Assembly (NCBI RefSeq): GCF_013113835.1
Contig: NZ_VTYQ01000002.1
Coordinates: 248,001-312,000, forward strand
Direction of reading: 5' to 3'
Length of the DNA: 64,000 bases
Source: Vibrio sp. RE88
GTDB taxonomy: Bacteria; Pseudomonadota; Gammaproteobacteria; Enterobacterales; Vibrionaceae
Every line of letters starts with the position of its first letter. Position 1 is the stretch's first letter. A model generated the notes under the pieces. That model worked only from the letters and a program-made list of their open reading frames with translations, was not told the origin of the DNA and made no database searches. Both the position numbers and the translations under genes were made by a program. Of the stretch, positions 9,456-18,422 are shown in pieces.

Positions 9456-11231
9456 TCAAACGAGTGTGTACTGACTGGCACTGGCGATAGAGAGCGGTTT
9501 AGAGAACCAGTAGCCTTGAAGGAAAGACGCGCCCATGTCTGTGAAACGTTTTTGCATTTCAGCACTTTCAATGCCTTCAACAACAATATCCACGTTATGA
9601 GCTTGGCAAAGACGGGTGATGAAAGAAAGGTATTCCAAGGTTGCTGGGTTGTCCAAACAGCGCCACGCCATCGACTTGTCCACCTTAATTTGGTTAAGGG
9701 GTAAATCAAAAAAGCTGTTTAATGAACTGTAACCAGAACCGAAGTCGTCCAGAGAAAGCAGAAAACCATAGTCACTTAGGCGACTTAACTGGGAAATGGC
9801 GCTTTTGTTGCCATCGAGAATAATGGTTTCGGTTAACTCCAATACGATGTTTTTAGTATCAATGCCAAGATGGTCCGCTAACCGCTTTAGTCGGTCAGGA
9901 AATTGATGATTCAGCAACTGAAGCACGGAAACATTAACGTTCACCCTGATATTCGTGCCATGAGTCTCTAGGTATCGTTTTATGAACTGACAAGCCTTTG
10001 AGAAAACCAAATAGCCGAGTTCAACGATCAATCCCTTTTTCTCGGCCACTTCAATGAATTCGTCAGGATAGATCTCGCCGATTTCATCACTACGCCAGCG
10101 TACCAGTGCTTCGAAACTGGCGACTCGATTTTTCTTGGCACAGATGATTGGCTGGAACTTAACGGTCAAGGTCTCATTGTGGATCGCGTTGGCTAACTCG
10201 CGTTCGATGTAAAAATGTCGATCAACTTTGCTTTTGGTTTCGTTGCAGTAGACACCGACTCTGTTGTGCCGTTTTTCTCCAGCGAATTGACAGGTGCGCG
10301 CTGCGACTTTAATCACTTCCTCGGCGGCAAGGCCAATATCGAAACTAGGGAAGATGCCAATACTGATATCCGTTCCATACATGTAGCCATTTGCCTGCAC
10401 AGATTCTTGATAAGTTTGGGATATACGCTCGCCAAGCGTCATCAATTCGTCGGCTGAATACTGGCCTCTGACGAGAATGGCAAAGTCATCAGAGCGCACA
10501 CGGTAGATATCAATAAAGTCGTCGGTGAATGAGTTTAACGCTGTGATAAGGTGCGACATCACGTCACGTAAGATATGAGGTCCGTACGCGCTTAGATAGG
10601 AGCGAATGTCACCAATCTGAATGTAGATCAGAGAGTGCTGACCGGGAAGTTGGTCGACTAAGCCATCGATATCAATAATCAGTTTCTGGCCATTCGACAA
10701 ACCAGAAGCGTTATCTCTAAATGCGGCTTGCTGGACATAGGTTTCCATCAACTTGCGATCGGATATATCACGATGGCACCCAATCATGAAGCGGGTTCCG
10801 TTGATGGTTTTTGTGACTGCCGTTCCTTCAATCCAGACGTATTGGCCTGTTTTGTTTTTTACCCTGTACTGGGTAGAGATTTTTTGGTCGTCTTTTTCGA
10901 TGTGCGCATCCACTTCACCTTTGAGCATCGCTTTATCCAGAGGGTGGACCAAAGATAGCCATGCATCCAGATGACATTGACCAGAGGCAATATCGTAGTT
11001 TTCATAAAATGTGGGGTTATAAAAGAAGATGCGATCATCGTCTGTCATATAGAAAATCCCATCGTTAAACACATCAAACATGTGCTTAAAATGGTTATCC
11101 ATAAGCTCATCTAGCTCGGCACCACTCAGTGCGATGGAGCTATTTCCCTGTGATTCTTCACCTGCATAGCGACTTTTCGAGACCGACGAAGCGTTCGATT
11201 GCGGCGGTATATTCTTGATTATCTGTGACAT
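9456..11231 (-). CDS. PAS-GGDEF-EAL protein, probable c-di-GMP phosphodiesterase
   Basis: A soluble 591-residue protein. A PAS/PAC domain (about residues 45-165; MFDVFNDGIFYMTDDDRIFFYNP, then the PAC stretch TQYRVKNKTGQYVWIEG) precedes a degenerate GGDEF domain. The loop of that domain reads RVRSDDFAIL instead of GGDEF, so cyclase activity is unlikely. The EAL domain (about 335-580) keeps the catalytic signature: FEALVRW, NVNVSV, LELTET, LDDFGSGYSSL, IKVDKSM and VVEGIES. It should hydrolyse c-di-GMP to pGpG, with the PAS sensing a redox, gas or small-molecule signal. No membrane segment is seen. The gene is divergent from the REC-TPR regulator across 501 bp. Confidence 0.9.
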   Translation of the reverse strand: MSQIIKNIPPQSNASSVSKSRYAGEESQGNSSIALSGAELDELMDNHFKHMFDVFNDGIFYMTDDDRIFFYNPTFYENYDIASGQCHLDAWLSLVHPLDKAMLKGEVDAHIEKDDQKISTQYRVKNKTGQYVWIEGTAVTKTINGTRFMIGCHRDISDRKLMETYVQQAAFRDNASGLSNGQKLIIDIDGLVDQLPGQHSLIYIQIGDIRSYLSAYGPHILRDVMSHLITALNSFTDDFIDIYRVRSDDFAILVRGQYSADELMTLGERISQTYQESVQANGYMYGTDISIGIFPSFDIGLAAEEVIKVAARTCQFAGEKRHNRVGVYCNETKSKVDRHFYIERELANAIHNETLTVKFQPIICAKKNRVASFEALVRWRSDEIGEIYPDEFIEVAEKKGLIVELGYLVFSKACQFIKRYLETHGTNIRVNVNVSVLQLLNHQFPDRLKRLADHLGIDTKNIVLELTETIILDGNKSAISQLSRLSDYGFLLSLDDFGSGYSSLNSFFDLPLNQIKVDKSMAWRCLDNPATLEYLSFITRLCQAHNVDIVVEGIESAEMQKRFTDMGASFLQGYWFSKPLSIASASQYTLV

Positions 11232-11732
11232 TTAATTCGACGTACCTAATCCAACACGCGGTAAGCCTTCCATGAGCTTTATTTTTTGAATTTATAAATA
11301 TCTTCCGTGTAACGTATATTTGTAACATGAAATATTTATTAAGCTCCAGCAGTGAACCAAGTATGAGACAGTAAATGTGAGCTTTTATTGACGTGTGTTC
11401 ATATTTTGAACTGAAATATCCTTTTTGCTCTCACTAGATGAGAGAAATGAGATCTTCCTCGTTAATGTGGTGAATAAAAATCCACAAAAATATTTTTATT
11501 GTGAATTCTTTGAGGTGGTTGGTGACTCGTTTTATGAGTGGTGACAGTTTGCTCAGTTTTTGTGCGCAATGTCGCGCAACCTATTTTGGTGTTAAATGTC
11601 ATTTTCTTATATATTTATCAACGTTTTAATATCGACTAATTTTGACAAAACTCTGATAAATCTGACGTTTTAATCAGCTTTCTCTTTCTATACCCTAGCG
11701 GCCAATTTATCCAAAATAGCGCAGTTGGAATA
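11232..11732. other. AT-rich divergent intergenic region (501 bp)
   Basis: No coding sequence is seen. The stretch must hold the promoters of the minus-strand EAL gene and the plus-strand REC-TPR gene. A TTGACA hexamer occurs at 11642-11647 but no well-spaced -10 follows it. A short hairpin CTCTCA-CTAGA-TGAGAG lies near 11438-11454. Nothing else is recognised. Confidence 0.5.
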
Positions 11733-13376
11733 ATGCTCGGCCAAATTCAAAATGTCAGTCAGGCGGGTGTGCTGATCGCAGACGATTCTCCTTTGGTGGT
11801 TGCTAACCTGAAGATTTTGCTAAGAGAGTCTGGCTTCAGTGACCGTTTAATATTTACGGCCAAAGATATTCGTTCGGTATACAAAAACCTGCGAGAGATT
11901 TCTATTGATCTGTTCATTTGCGATTATAAATTCGGTAAGGAACTGAATGGAAAACAGATCTTAGAAGAGTGCCGCCATTACGGCCTTATTCGCCCACAAT
12001 GCGCTGTGGTTATGTTAACCAGTGAAACGACCGGTGAGGTTGTTCGTTCAATACTGGAAGCGGAACCGGATGAGTACGTCCTTAAGCCGTATTCGCTGTA
12101 TGAGTTTAAAAAGCGGGTGTTGCGCGTCTATAAACGTAAACAAACGCTATCCTCGCTACTAAAACAACTTAAGAATGCAAGCTACCAAGAGGTGGCGGAG
12201 TCATTCATAGTGGCGCTGGAATCCTACCCAGAGTACACGGCCCATATACTGCGTCTTCAAGGCGAAACGTATTTAGACAGGCGATTCCTTGAGCAAGCGA
12301 TAGATCATTACGAATTATGTTCGACCCAACGCAGCAGCCATTGGGCCATTGTCGGTAAGGCATCGGCTTTACTCCAAATGGGTAAAGCGAAGCAAGCGCA
12401 TTCATTGCTAGAGCGTTGGATTGAAGAATCGGACAAAGTCCCGTCAAGTGTCTCTGACATGTTAGCGCTAACTAGTTTCGTGCATAGGAATAACGCGAGT
12501 GCTAAGAATGCACTGACTGATGCTATTAAATTCTCGAAAGGCAGTGCTCCGCGCTTGCTTGCCTATATTCGAGTCTGCGAGATGGAAGAAAACTATGATG
12601 GCGCTTTGAGTGGATTTGCACTTTATCGCCATCAAATTGCCAACACCCATCGCAATACGGTCGCGAATGCTATTCATTTTATGCGACTGAAACTGGTCGC
12701 GGCATCTGCTCAAGGCAAGTCTATTTCCATGGCCGCGCACAAAGAGTTACACAATCTGATGAAAGCTGATTTAGCAGAAAGTGAGATACTGGCACTAACG
12801 CTTGTGGACGTTCATATCGAATTGCATGACGAAAACTATAAAATTGCGCGTATCAAGCTGGCCAATTTGTTAAAGAACTATCAACAACTGCCTTTGTCCC
12901 AATTGCACTACCTCTTGTACCTTCTTTTTGTAACGGACAATTATCACTGGTTTGATCAAGTGGCTGGCTTTGCTCGTTCCCACGCTGACTACAGCAAAAT
13001 ATCACTGTCGGCCTGTTCAATGCAGATGCAATTAGAGCGTCAGATAGAACAGGGAATGAGGCGAAAATCTGCGTTAGTTAGATTACTAGCCCAAGTGGAC
13101 GAGTACGCGCTTCATTCGGTTGAAAAGGCGGTTGCGCTTGGCTTAGAAGTGTTGAAATCTCGTCAGCAGTGCGCGTTGGTGGCAAACAAAATGCTATTTC
13201 TTCTCAATCGTGAAATTCCCAAAGCCATCAATCCAGCTGAAATCAGAAAGGCCATATTCGATTGTGAGGCGGCGATTACTTGCACATCCAGTCTTAGAAA
13301 AACCGAACGAATAGAAGCCCAGAAAAGCCTAAACTCGGTCAAACTCAAGTTTAACCGTGCATTAACTGCTGTATAG
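11733..13376 (+). CDS. VieB-like response regulator: receiver domain plus TPR-type helical repeats
   Basis: The 547-residue protein starts with a complete receiver domain: acidic pair D17-D18, phosphoacceptor D64 (in FICDYKFG), T96 and K118 (YVLKPY). The remaining 400 residues are tetratricopeptide-like helices (for example QGETYLDRRFLEQAIDHYELC, ASALLQMGKAKQAHSLLERW) with no DNA-binding or enzymatic domain. V. cholerae VieB has this design and modulates the VieSA phosphorelay; I infer a similar protein-interaction output here. No cognate histidine kinase is adjacent. A LysR-type gene follows 9 bp downstream, and a c-di-GMP phosphodiesterase gene lies divergently upstream. Confidence 0.8.
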   Translation: MLGQIQNVSQAGVLIADDSPLVVANLKILLRESGFSDRLIFTAKDIRSVYKNLREISIDLFICDYKFGKELNGKQILEECRHYGLIRPQCAVVMLTSETTGEVVRSILEAEPDEYVLKPYSLYEFKKRVLRVYKRKQTLSSLLKQLKNASYQEVAESFIVALESYPEYTAHILRLQGETYLDRRFLEQAIDHYELCSTQRSSHWAIVGKASALLQMGKAKQAHSLLERWIEESDKVPSSVSDMLALTSFVHRNNASAKNALTDAIKFSKGSAPRLLAYIRVCEMEENYDGALSGFALYRHQIANTHRNTVANAIHFMRLKLVAASAQGKSISMAAHKELHNLMKADLAESEILALTLVDVHIELHDENYKIARIKLANLLKNYQQLPLSQLHYLLYLLFVTDNYHWFDQVAGFARSHADYSKISLSACSMQMQLERQIEQGMRRKSALVRLLAQVDEYALHSVEKAVALGLEVLKSRQQCALVANKMLFLLNREIPKAINPAEIRKAIFDCEAAITCTSSLRKTERIEAQKSLNSVKLKFNRALTAV

Positions 13377-13385
13377 AGTTGACGA

Positions 13386-14276
13386 ATGAGACCACCACTT
13401 GATCTTAACTTGTTGAAAGTTCTGGTACTGATTGACAAGCATCGCCACTTAAAACCGGTTGCCAAAGAGTTAGGCAAAACGGAAAGTGCAGTAAGTAAAT
13501 ATCTGGCTAAGCTGCGAGAGCAGTTAGATGACCCACTTTTTGTGCGCGGTACACATGAATTTGAGCCAACAGAGTATACGGTTGCTTTAATGCCCAAAGT
13601 GACTGCGGGGCTGAGAGTCATCGAAGATGCCATTGTAGGTGACACGTTTGACCCACTGACTTACGACAAAGAAATCTCCGTGGCGATCCCAAACTTGGCG
13701 CAATATCTGGTTGGCAAGTCACTCCTAGTCGATCTTATGAAAACCTTTCCCAACGCTAAAATCACCCTGACCAGCTGGTCTGATACGTCCGCAGAACAAA
13801 TCATGGATAATCAGCTAGATATCGGTGTCCAGTATTTCAATCCAGAGATGAGTAAGGCGATATATCAGCATCAGTTAGGCCGATACAAAGGAGGGATTGT
13901 CACGACTGAAGAGCATGCCTCTCTCTCATTAGAGGAAAAATTGGCGATGCCCTTCGTTTTTATGCAGATGAAAGGGTGGCAGGAGAAAAAGACGGTAATC
14001 AAAATGGCGCTCGAAGAGAGTGGAGTCTACGTCAACAAGATCGCTACGGTAGACAATGTCCTGTGCTTGTTTGAGCTGATGAAAGAGCTCAATTGCGCGA
14101 CGTTATTGCCTGCAATTAAGCACCTCAATCGCCCTGGGTTTACTATGTGTGTATTGCCAGATGAACTGCAAATGACGCAACCACCTGCCATTGTGGCTTA
14201 CTATAAGCTCTCTAACCAAGGTAACCCGCTTCACGAACTGCTCATCAGCAAGCTCAAATATTACCTTTTTGACTGA
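13386..14276 (+). CDS. LysR-family transcriptional regulator
   Basis: The 296-residue protein has the N-terminal winged helix-turn-helix of the family (DLNLLKVLVLIDKHRHLKPVAKELGKTESAVSKYLAKLREQLDDPLFVR, about residues 5-55). A periplasmic-binding-protein-like effector domain follows from about residue 90 (EISVAIPNLAQYLVG). The effector is not predictable from sequence. It starts 9 bp after the VieB-like gene and is likely co-transcribed with it. Its 3' end overlaps the convergent NarL-type regulator gene by 23 bp. Confidence 0.88.
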   Translation: MRPPLDLNLLKVLVLIDKHRHLKPVAKELGKTESAVSKYLAKLREQLDDPLFVRGTHEFEPTEYTVALMPKVTAGLRVIEDAIVGDTFDPLTYDKEISVAIPNLAQYLVGKSLLVDLMKTFPNAKITLTSWSDTSAEQIMDNQLDIGVQYFNPEMSKAIYQHQLGRYKGGIVTTEEHASLSLEEKLAMPFVFMQMKGWQEKKTVIKMALEESGVYVNKIATVDNVLCLFELMKELNCATLLPAIKHLNRPGFTMCVLPDELQMTQPPAIVAYYKLSNQGNPLHELLISKLKYYLFD

Positions 14277-14868
14277 GGAGTTGATGCTCTTTCATCTGTA
14301 TTAGATCAAACATGGTATCTACTTCATATTTGCTCAATATGCGTGATTTGTATGTGCTGATCGTTTTTGCGCTAAGAGACAACAATTCTGAAATTCGTTT
14401 GTTGCTATAGCCTTGAAGCAAATAGTTGAGCACAGTTGTTTCACGGCTTGAAAGGCAGACCGAGGGCTTACTGGGAGCACTGTATTTGAATGCTGAACCG
14501 CCTTGGCTGATTGCCAAAATGGCTTCTTTAATGACTTTTGAAGATTCCAACTTGGACAGATACCCATCTGCTCCTAACTTAAAAGCAGCTTGTGAAAACA
14601 TGGTGTGCTTACTGCCGGAGAAAAACAAAACCTTGCCGCTATAGCCATGAGCTTTTATGCGTTTGATGAACTCAAAGCCGTCTGAAGCTTCCAAGTTTAT
14701 TTCTAGGATAATTAAATTAATCTCGTGATCGCGGATTAATGCTAGAGCGGAAGTGGTGGAGCCCGATTGAAAGACTTGTGCATGCTCGATGACGCTGATG
14801 ACGAGATGTTCAATGGAATCTCGCATTAAAGGTTGGCTATCGATAACGAGAACTTTAGAGGATGGCAT
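14254..14868 (-). CDS. NarL/FixJ-type response regulator with Glu at the phosphorylation site
   Basis: The 204-residue protein joins a receiver domain (1-120) to a LuxR-type helix-turn-helix (about 138-185; LSSRETTVLNYLLQGYSNKRISELLSLSAKTISTYKSRIL). The usual phosphoacceptor Asp is Glu (E56 in NLIILEINLE). The acidic pair is reduced to D10-S11, the conserved Thr is S84, and the Lys is kept (K106). Such changes are known in atypical receivers that act without phosphorylation, and Glu can mimic phospho-Asp, so the protein may be constitutively active or signal by another route. It is convergent with the LysR gene, sharing 23 bp of coding sequence. Confidence 0.87.
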   Translation of the reverse strand: MPSSKVLVIDSQPLMRDSIEHLVISVIEHAQVFQSGSTTSALALIRDHEINLIILEINLEASDGFEFIKRIKAHGYSGKVLFFSGSKHTMFSQAAFKLGADGYLSKLESSKVIKEAILAISQGGSAFKYSAPSKPSVCLSSRETTVLNYLLQGYSNKRISELLSLSAKTISTYKSRILSKYEVDTMFDLIQMKEHQLLSQKGNI

Positions 14869-15015
14869 GATGATAAACTTCTTGGTAGCAGGGTGTCGTT
14901 ATTGGGACACACATATCATTGTTTCAAGTGGGGACAATGTAAGTCAAATTAGAAGGAAAGAGTGGAAAACCGGACTTTCCAAAATGGAAAGTCGTAGATT
15001 TAGCAAGAGAGTGGG

Positions 15016-15837
15016 TTACATACCGTTGTCGAAATAATCTTTAATGATGCTATCGATCTCACCTCGTTGCTGTAGTTTCATTAAGGTTTTATTGAAGTTC
15101 TGGACGAAGTCTTCCTTAAAGGGGTATTTATCTGGCTCACGATTAGTGAATCCTAGGTAGCCTTTTTCTGCGCTGACTACTGCTCCTAAGGTCAACTTCC
15201 AATCTTTAGGTAGCAAACCCTCTTTGGTCATTCTTTTCATTTCCCACAAAATAGATAGTCGGTCGTTCATGTAACAATCTATTTTCTTTTCATGAAGGTT
15301 AAGTAGGTTTGGACGGTTTCCTTTGGCTTCGAGCAACGTGATTTTTCCAACCTTTACCGCGTCCCAGAACTGAGTTCCCCCAAGAGCAAATGCTTCGTTG
15401 ACGCCGACAGTCAATCCTAGGTAATCACCTGGCCAATTGTTAAGAGAGCGCTCTTTGACACTGTCGGGGTGGCAGAAGACCACAACCTCTTCATCCAATA
15501 TAGGTTTAGAGTATGGGGAAATATAAACGCGTTTATCTGGATAGTAATACGGCGGGTACAAAGCCAAGCCTTGGCCAACCTTGAGCATTTTTAGACCACG
15601 TTTCCATGGGATCGGAACGAGTTTGACGTCATAGCCCGGCATCTCTTCAAAAACTCGACGAAGAATGTCGCTGTAGATACCTTTTGCGACCCCGTTTTCA
15701 CCGTAACTGTAGGGTGGGTAAGAGTCGTCACCATACACCAGAACTTTGACTGGCGGATGATATGCCATTGCCTGCGATGAGAATAGAAGCAGGATAAGTG
15801 TCCATTTGAGCAAAGTCAGTACCTTTAAAGTGCCCAT
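15016..15837 (-). CDS. Periplasmic solute-binding protein, family 3
   Basis: The 273-residue protein has a signal peptide (TLILLLFSSQAMA) and the family 3 type II periplasmic fold (KVLVYGDDSYPPYSYGENGVAKGIYSDILRRVFEEM, later LTVGVNEAFALGG). This family binds amino acids or opines for ABC importers. No permease or ATPase gene is adjacent, so it is either an orphan or a sensory binding protein. The ligand is unknown. It is divergent from the S4-domain gene and ends 147 bp from the NarL-type regulator. Confidence 0.85.
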   Translation of the reverse strand: MGTLKVLTLLKWTLILLLFSSQAMAYHPPVKVLVYGDDSYPPYSYGENGVAKGIYSDILRRVFEEMPGYDVKLVPIPWKRGLKMLKVGQGLALYPPYYYPDKRVYISPYSKPILDEEVVVFCHPDSVKERSLNNWPGDYLGLTVGVNEAFALGGTQFWDAVKVGKITLLEAKGNRPNLLNLHEKKIDCYMNDRLSILWEMKRMTKEGLLPKDWKLTLGAVVSAEKGYLGFTNREPDKYPFKEDFVQNFNKTLMKLQQRGEIDSIIKDYFDNGM

Positions 15838-15915
15838 TCTATGATTAACTTTAGTTTATTTATTAAAGGATAGGGATTAGACTCAGCTTTTTTACACATG
15901 CATTTGAAGCAAAAC

Positions 15916-16332
15916 ATGACAGACGACTACGAAAACGAGCAAGAGATTGAGATTGAAGCAATCGGGATAGAGGTTTCAACACAGCCAATTGAGCTTTACA
16001 AGGTATTCAAAATTGCCAACCTAGTCGGCGGAGGCGGCGAAGCGAAACACCTGATCGCAGAAGGCTACGTTGCTGTTAATGGTGAGCTGGAAACGCGTAA
16101 GCGCCGTAAGATGTACGATGGCGATTTCTTTGAATTCAATCAGGAATATTACGTCGTGATTTGCGATGCGCCAGTCACTGAACCGGAAGAGACGCCCGTG
16201 ATGCAGCCTGAACCAAAGCCGGAAAAGAAAAACAAACCGAAGAAGCAAAATAAGGCAAAGAAAGACGCAGGGCAGAAGAAAAAGGAAAGCAAAAAGAACG
16301 AGATTGGACGCTCTAACATCGACTTTCTATAA
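15916..16332 (+). CDS. S4-domain RNA-binding protein (YbcJ-like) with basic C-terminal tail
   Basis: A small cytoplasmic protein (138 residues from the ATG at 15916; 144 if the ATG at 15898 is used). The single S4 RNA-binding domain spans roughly residues 25-85: IELYKVFKIANLVGGGGEAKHLIAEGYVAVNGELETRKRRKMYDGD. It is followed by an acidic/proline hinge and a Lys-rich tail of about 45 residues ending in DFL. The domain resembles E. coli YbcJ, which is about half this length, so the charged tail is an extension. A role in binding structured RNA or ribosomes is inferred from the fold only. Confidence 0.8.
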   Translation: MTDDYENEQEIEIEAIGIEVSTQPIELYKVFKIANLVGGGGEAKHLIAEGYVAVNGELETRKRRKMYDGDFFEFNQEYYVVICDAPVTEPEETPVMQPEPKPEKKNKPKKQNKAKKDAGQKKKESKKNEIGRSNIDFL

Positions 16333-16460
16333 CAGTAAATCCTCACAGCACACTTTATCTAGGGTGCGCTCAATCAATTTAAGTATCAGAAATTAATTAC
16401 TTTTTCCTTTCTATAACAAATGTAAAAAACGTAAAGCATTGATGACATCTCTACATATGT

Positions 16461-16481
16461 AAATGATAATGGATTTCATTT
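16461..16481 (+). promoter_or_regulatory. Putative Fur box upstream of the siderophore importer operon
   Basis: The 21-bp element AAATGATAATGGATTTCATTT has inverted ends (AAATGA/TCATTT) and matches the Fur consensus GATAATGATAATCATTATC at many positions. It lies 20 bp before the binding-protein start codon, where bound Fur would block transcription in iron-replete cells. Confidence 0.65.
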
Positions 16482-16501
16482 GTAAATATGGAGTCAGAAT
16501 A

Positions 16502-17413
16502 ATGAGATTGTCTGCAGCCGCGTTAACAGCAGGTTTATTGGCGTTTAACGTCAACGCTGAGATGGTAGAGATTGAGCACGCGCAAGGTGTGACTAAGTTA
16601 GAAACAAACCCAGAACGCGTTGTCGTTATTGGTTTGGGCGCGTTGGATACGGTTAAAGCTTTTAATGTCAAACCTGTTGCCGTTTCTACAGTCAGTATGT
16701 TCCCAGACTACTTAGCGGAATACCGCAGCTACGATTTTGTCTCCGCTGGCAGTCTTCACGAGCCTGATTTTGAAACCATCTACACGCAAAAGCCAGATTT
16801 GATCATCATTGGTACCCGCGCAGCGGCGAAATACCAAGAGCTGTCAGAAATTGCACCGACCATTGTTTATGCTTCAGATGCGAACAAAGGCTATTGGGAA
16901 AGCACCAAGGAGCAATGGCGTAATCTAGCACAAGTATTTGAGAAACAAGATTTTGTCGAGAAGAAAATTGAGCAGCTAGACAGTGAGTTCAAAGCGATTC
17001 AGGCATCTAATCAGCAAAATGAATTGGACGCACTTACTGTGATGAGCGCGGGCGGAAACATAACCACGTTCGGCGCTCAGTCTCGATTCTCCGCTATCTA
17101 TAAAGATTTTGGTTTTAAGGAGTCCGTGGAAGGAATCAAAGAAAGCCGCCACGGCGATTTGGTTTCCTATGAATTCATTCGTGAAACAAACCCGTCCGCG
17201 TTGCTTGTGATAGATAAAGATATTCTGATCAATAAAGGCAAAGGCAGCACCGTAAAACGTGATTTTGAAAATGACTTGGTTAAAGCAACGCATGCTTACC
17301 AGAACAAAAAAATGGCTTACCTAGACATCAATGCATGGTATCTGTCGATTTCAGGGATGCGTGCAACGGAACAGATGATTGAAGATGTGAAGACGGCGTC
17401 TGGTTTGAACTGA
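16502..17413 (+). CDS. vctP: Ferric-siderophore periplasmic binding protein (VctP/FatB type)
   Basis: The protein has 303 residues from the ATG at 16502, chosen because GGAG lies just upstream and the signal peptide (LSAAALTAGLLAFNVNA) then starts properly. Upstream ATGs at 16463 and 16469 would add 13 or 11 residues and overlap the Fur box. It is a class III periplasmic binding protein with a helical backbone (RVVVIGLGALDTVKAFNVKPVAV, GSLHEPDFETIYTQKPDLIIIG). These proteins deliver catecholate-type ferric siderophores to the cognate ABC permease. It heads the order binding protein, two permeases, ATPase, as in V. cholerae vctPDGC. The exact siderophore is inferred. A terminator-like hairpin follows the gene. 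Confidence 0.82.
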   Translation: MRLSAAALTAGLLAFNVNAEMVEIEHAQGVTKLETNPERVVVIGLGALDTVKAFNVKPVAVSTVSMFPDYLAEYRSYDFVSAGSLHEPDFETIYTQKPDLIIIGTRAAAKYQELSEIAPTIVYASDANKGYWESTKEQWRNLAQVFEKQDFVEKKIEQLDSEFKAIQASNQQNELDALTVMSAGGNITTFGAQSRFSAIYKDFGFKESVEGIKESRHGDLVSYEFIRETNPSALLVIDKDILINKGKGSTVKRDFENDLVKATHAYQNKKMAYLDINAWYLSISGMRATEQMIEDVKTASGLN

Positions 17414-17434
17414 TTGTCTGAACATGATTACGCG

Positions 17435-17464
17435 ACCTCAAGCTGAATTGGCTTGAGGTTTTTT
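17435..17464 (+). terminator. Terminator-like hairpin between vctP and vctD
   Basis: A perfect 9-bp stem (ACCTCAAGC/GCTTGAGGT, 7-nt loop) followed by TTTTTT lies 21 bp after the vctP stop and 20 bp before the likely vctD start. Inside an otherwise co-directional operon it should act as a partial terminator, making more binding protein than permease. Confidence 0.75.
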
Positions 17465-17483
17465 GCGTTGTAAGGGTTTTACA

Positions 17484-18422
17484 TTGAAAAAGTTGTTATT
17501 TGTTCTGTTGTTACTGAGCACAGCGTCGATTTTTGTGGGTGTTGGAAAGCTAAATGTTGCCTCTCTGGTAGCCGGCGATACAGCAAGCTGGCATTTGCTG
17601 TTTGCGAGTCGGATTCCACGCTTGGTGGCGGTATTGCTGGCGGGTGCTGGGCTGAGTATCGCTGGTTTGATTATGCAGCAGATCAGTCAAAATCGATTTG
17701 CTTCACCTTCCACGTCAGGGACGATTGAGTGTGCCATGCTCGGTTACGTACTGAGCTTAGTATTATTTGGTAATGGTCAGCAGCTGTGGCTTATCTTCTC
17801 GGTGTCCATGCTAGGGACGTTGCTGTTTGTGCAGTTCATCAATCGTATTCAGTTTAAGAACGCAGTATTTGTTCCACTGATTGGGATTATTTTCGGCAAC
17901 GTTGTCGATTCGCTCGCGACATTTGTTGCGTATAAGTACGATGCGCTACAAAACCTGTCTAGTTGGACAGTCGCTAATTTTGCGAATTTGTTGCAGGGCG
18001 ATTATGAGCTGCTTTATATCGCCATTCCCTTTGCCATCTTCAGTTACCTGTATGCAGCGAGAATTTCCGCTGTCGGTTTAGGTAAGGATTTTGCCGTCAA
18101 CTTGGGGCTGAACTACCAGCAAGTGCTAATTATTGGTGTGCTGTTAGTCTCTGTTATGTCTGCTTCCGTTGTGATGATTGTAGGGATGCTGCCGTTCCTT
18201 GGGCTGATTGTCCCTAATCTGGTCAGTCGGTTTTATGGAGATAATCTTCGCCGCAATATTCCACTTACCGCGATTCTCGGTGCCCTGATTGTCCTTTGCT
18301 GTGATTTGGCAAGTCGATTGATCATCTTCCCATACGAGATTCCAATCTCGACCATTATCAGCATTTTAGGTGGTAGCGTATTTATTTTCTTCATCTTAAA
18401 GGGGCAGAATAATGCAGGATAG
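17484..18422 (+). CDS. vctD: Ferric-siderophore ABC permease (FecCD family), VctD-like
   Basis: A FecCD-type inner-membrane permease with about nine hydrophobic segments (SRIPRLVAVLLAGAGLSIAGLIMQQISQNRFASPST is the signature of the family). I place the start at TTG 17484 because AAGGG lies 7 bases upstream and the N-terminus is then KKLLFVLLLLST. The alternative TTG at 17463 falls in the T-run of the preceding hairpin. The protein has 312 residues. The cytoplasmic ATPase-contact loop is near VGMLPFLGLIVPNLVSRFYGDN. Its stop lies 11 bases inside the next permease gene, so the two are translationally coupled. Confidence 0.82.
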   Translation: MKKLLFVLLLLSTASIFVGVGKLNVASLVAGDTASWHLLFASRIPRLVAVLLAGAGLSIAGLIMQQISQNRFASPSTSGTIECAMLGYVLSLVLFGNGQQLWLIFSVSMLGTLLFVQFINRIQFKNAVFVPLIGIIFGNVVDSLATFVAYKYDALQNLSSWTVANFANLLQGDYELLYIAIPFAIFSYLYAARISAVGLGKDFAVNLGLNYQQVLIIGVLLVSVMSASVVMIVGMLPFLGLIVPNLVSRFYGDNLRRNIPLTAILGALIVLCCDLASRLIIFPYEIPISTIISILGGSVFIFFILKGQNNAG

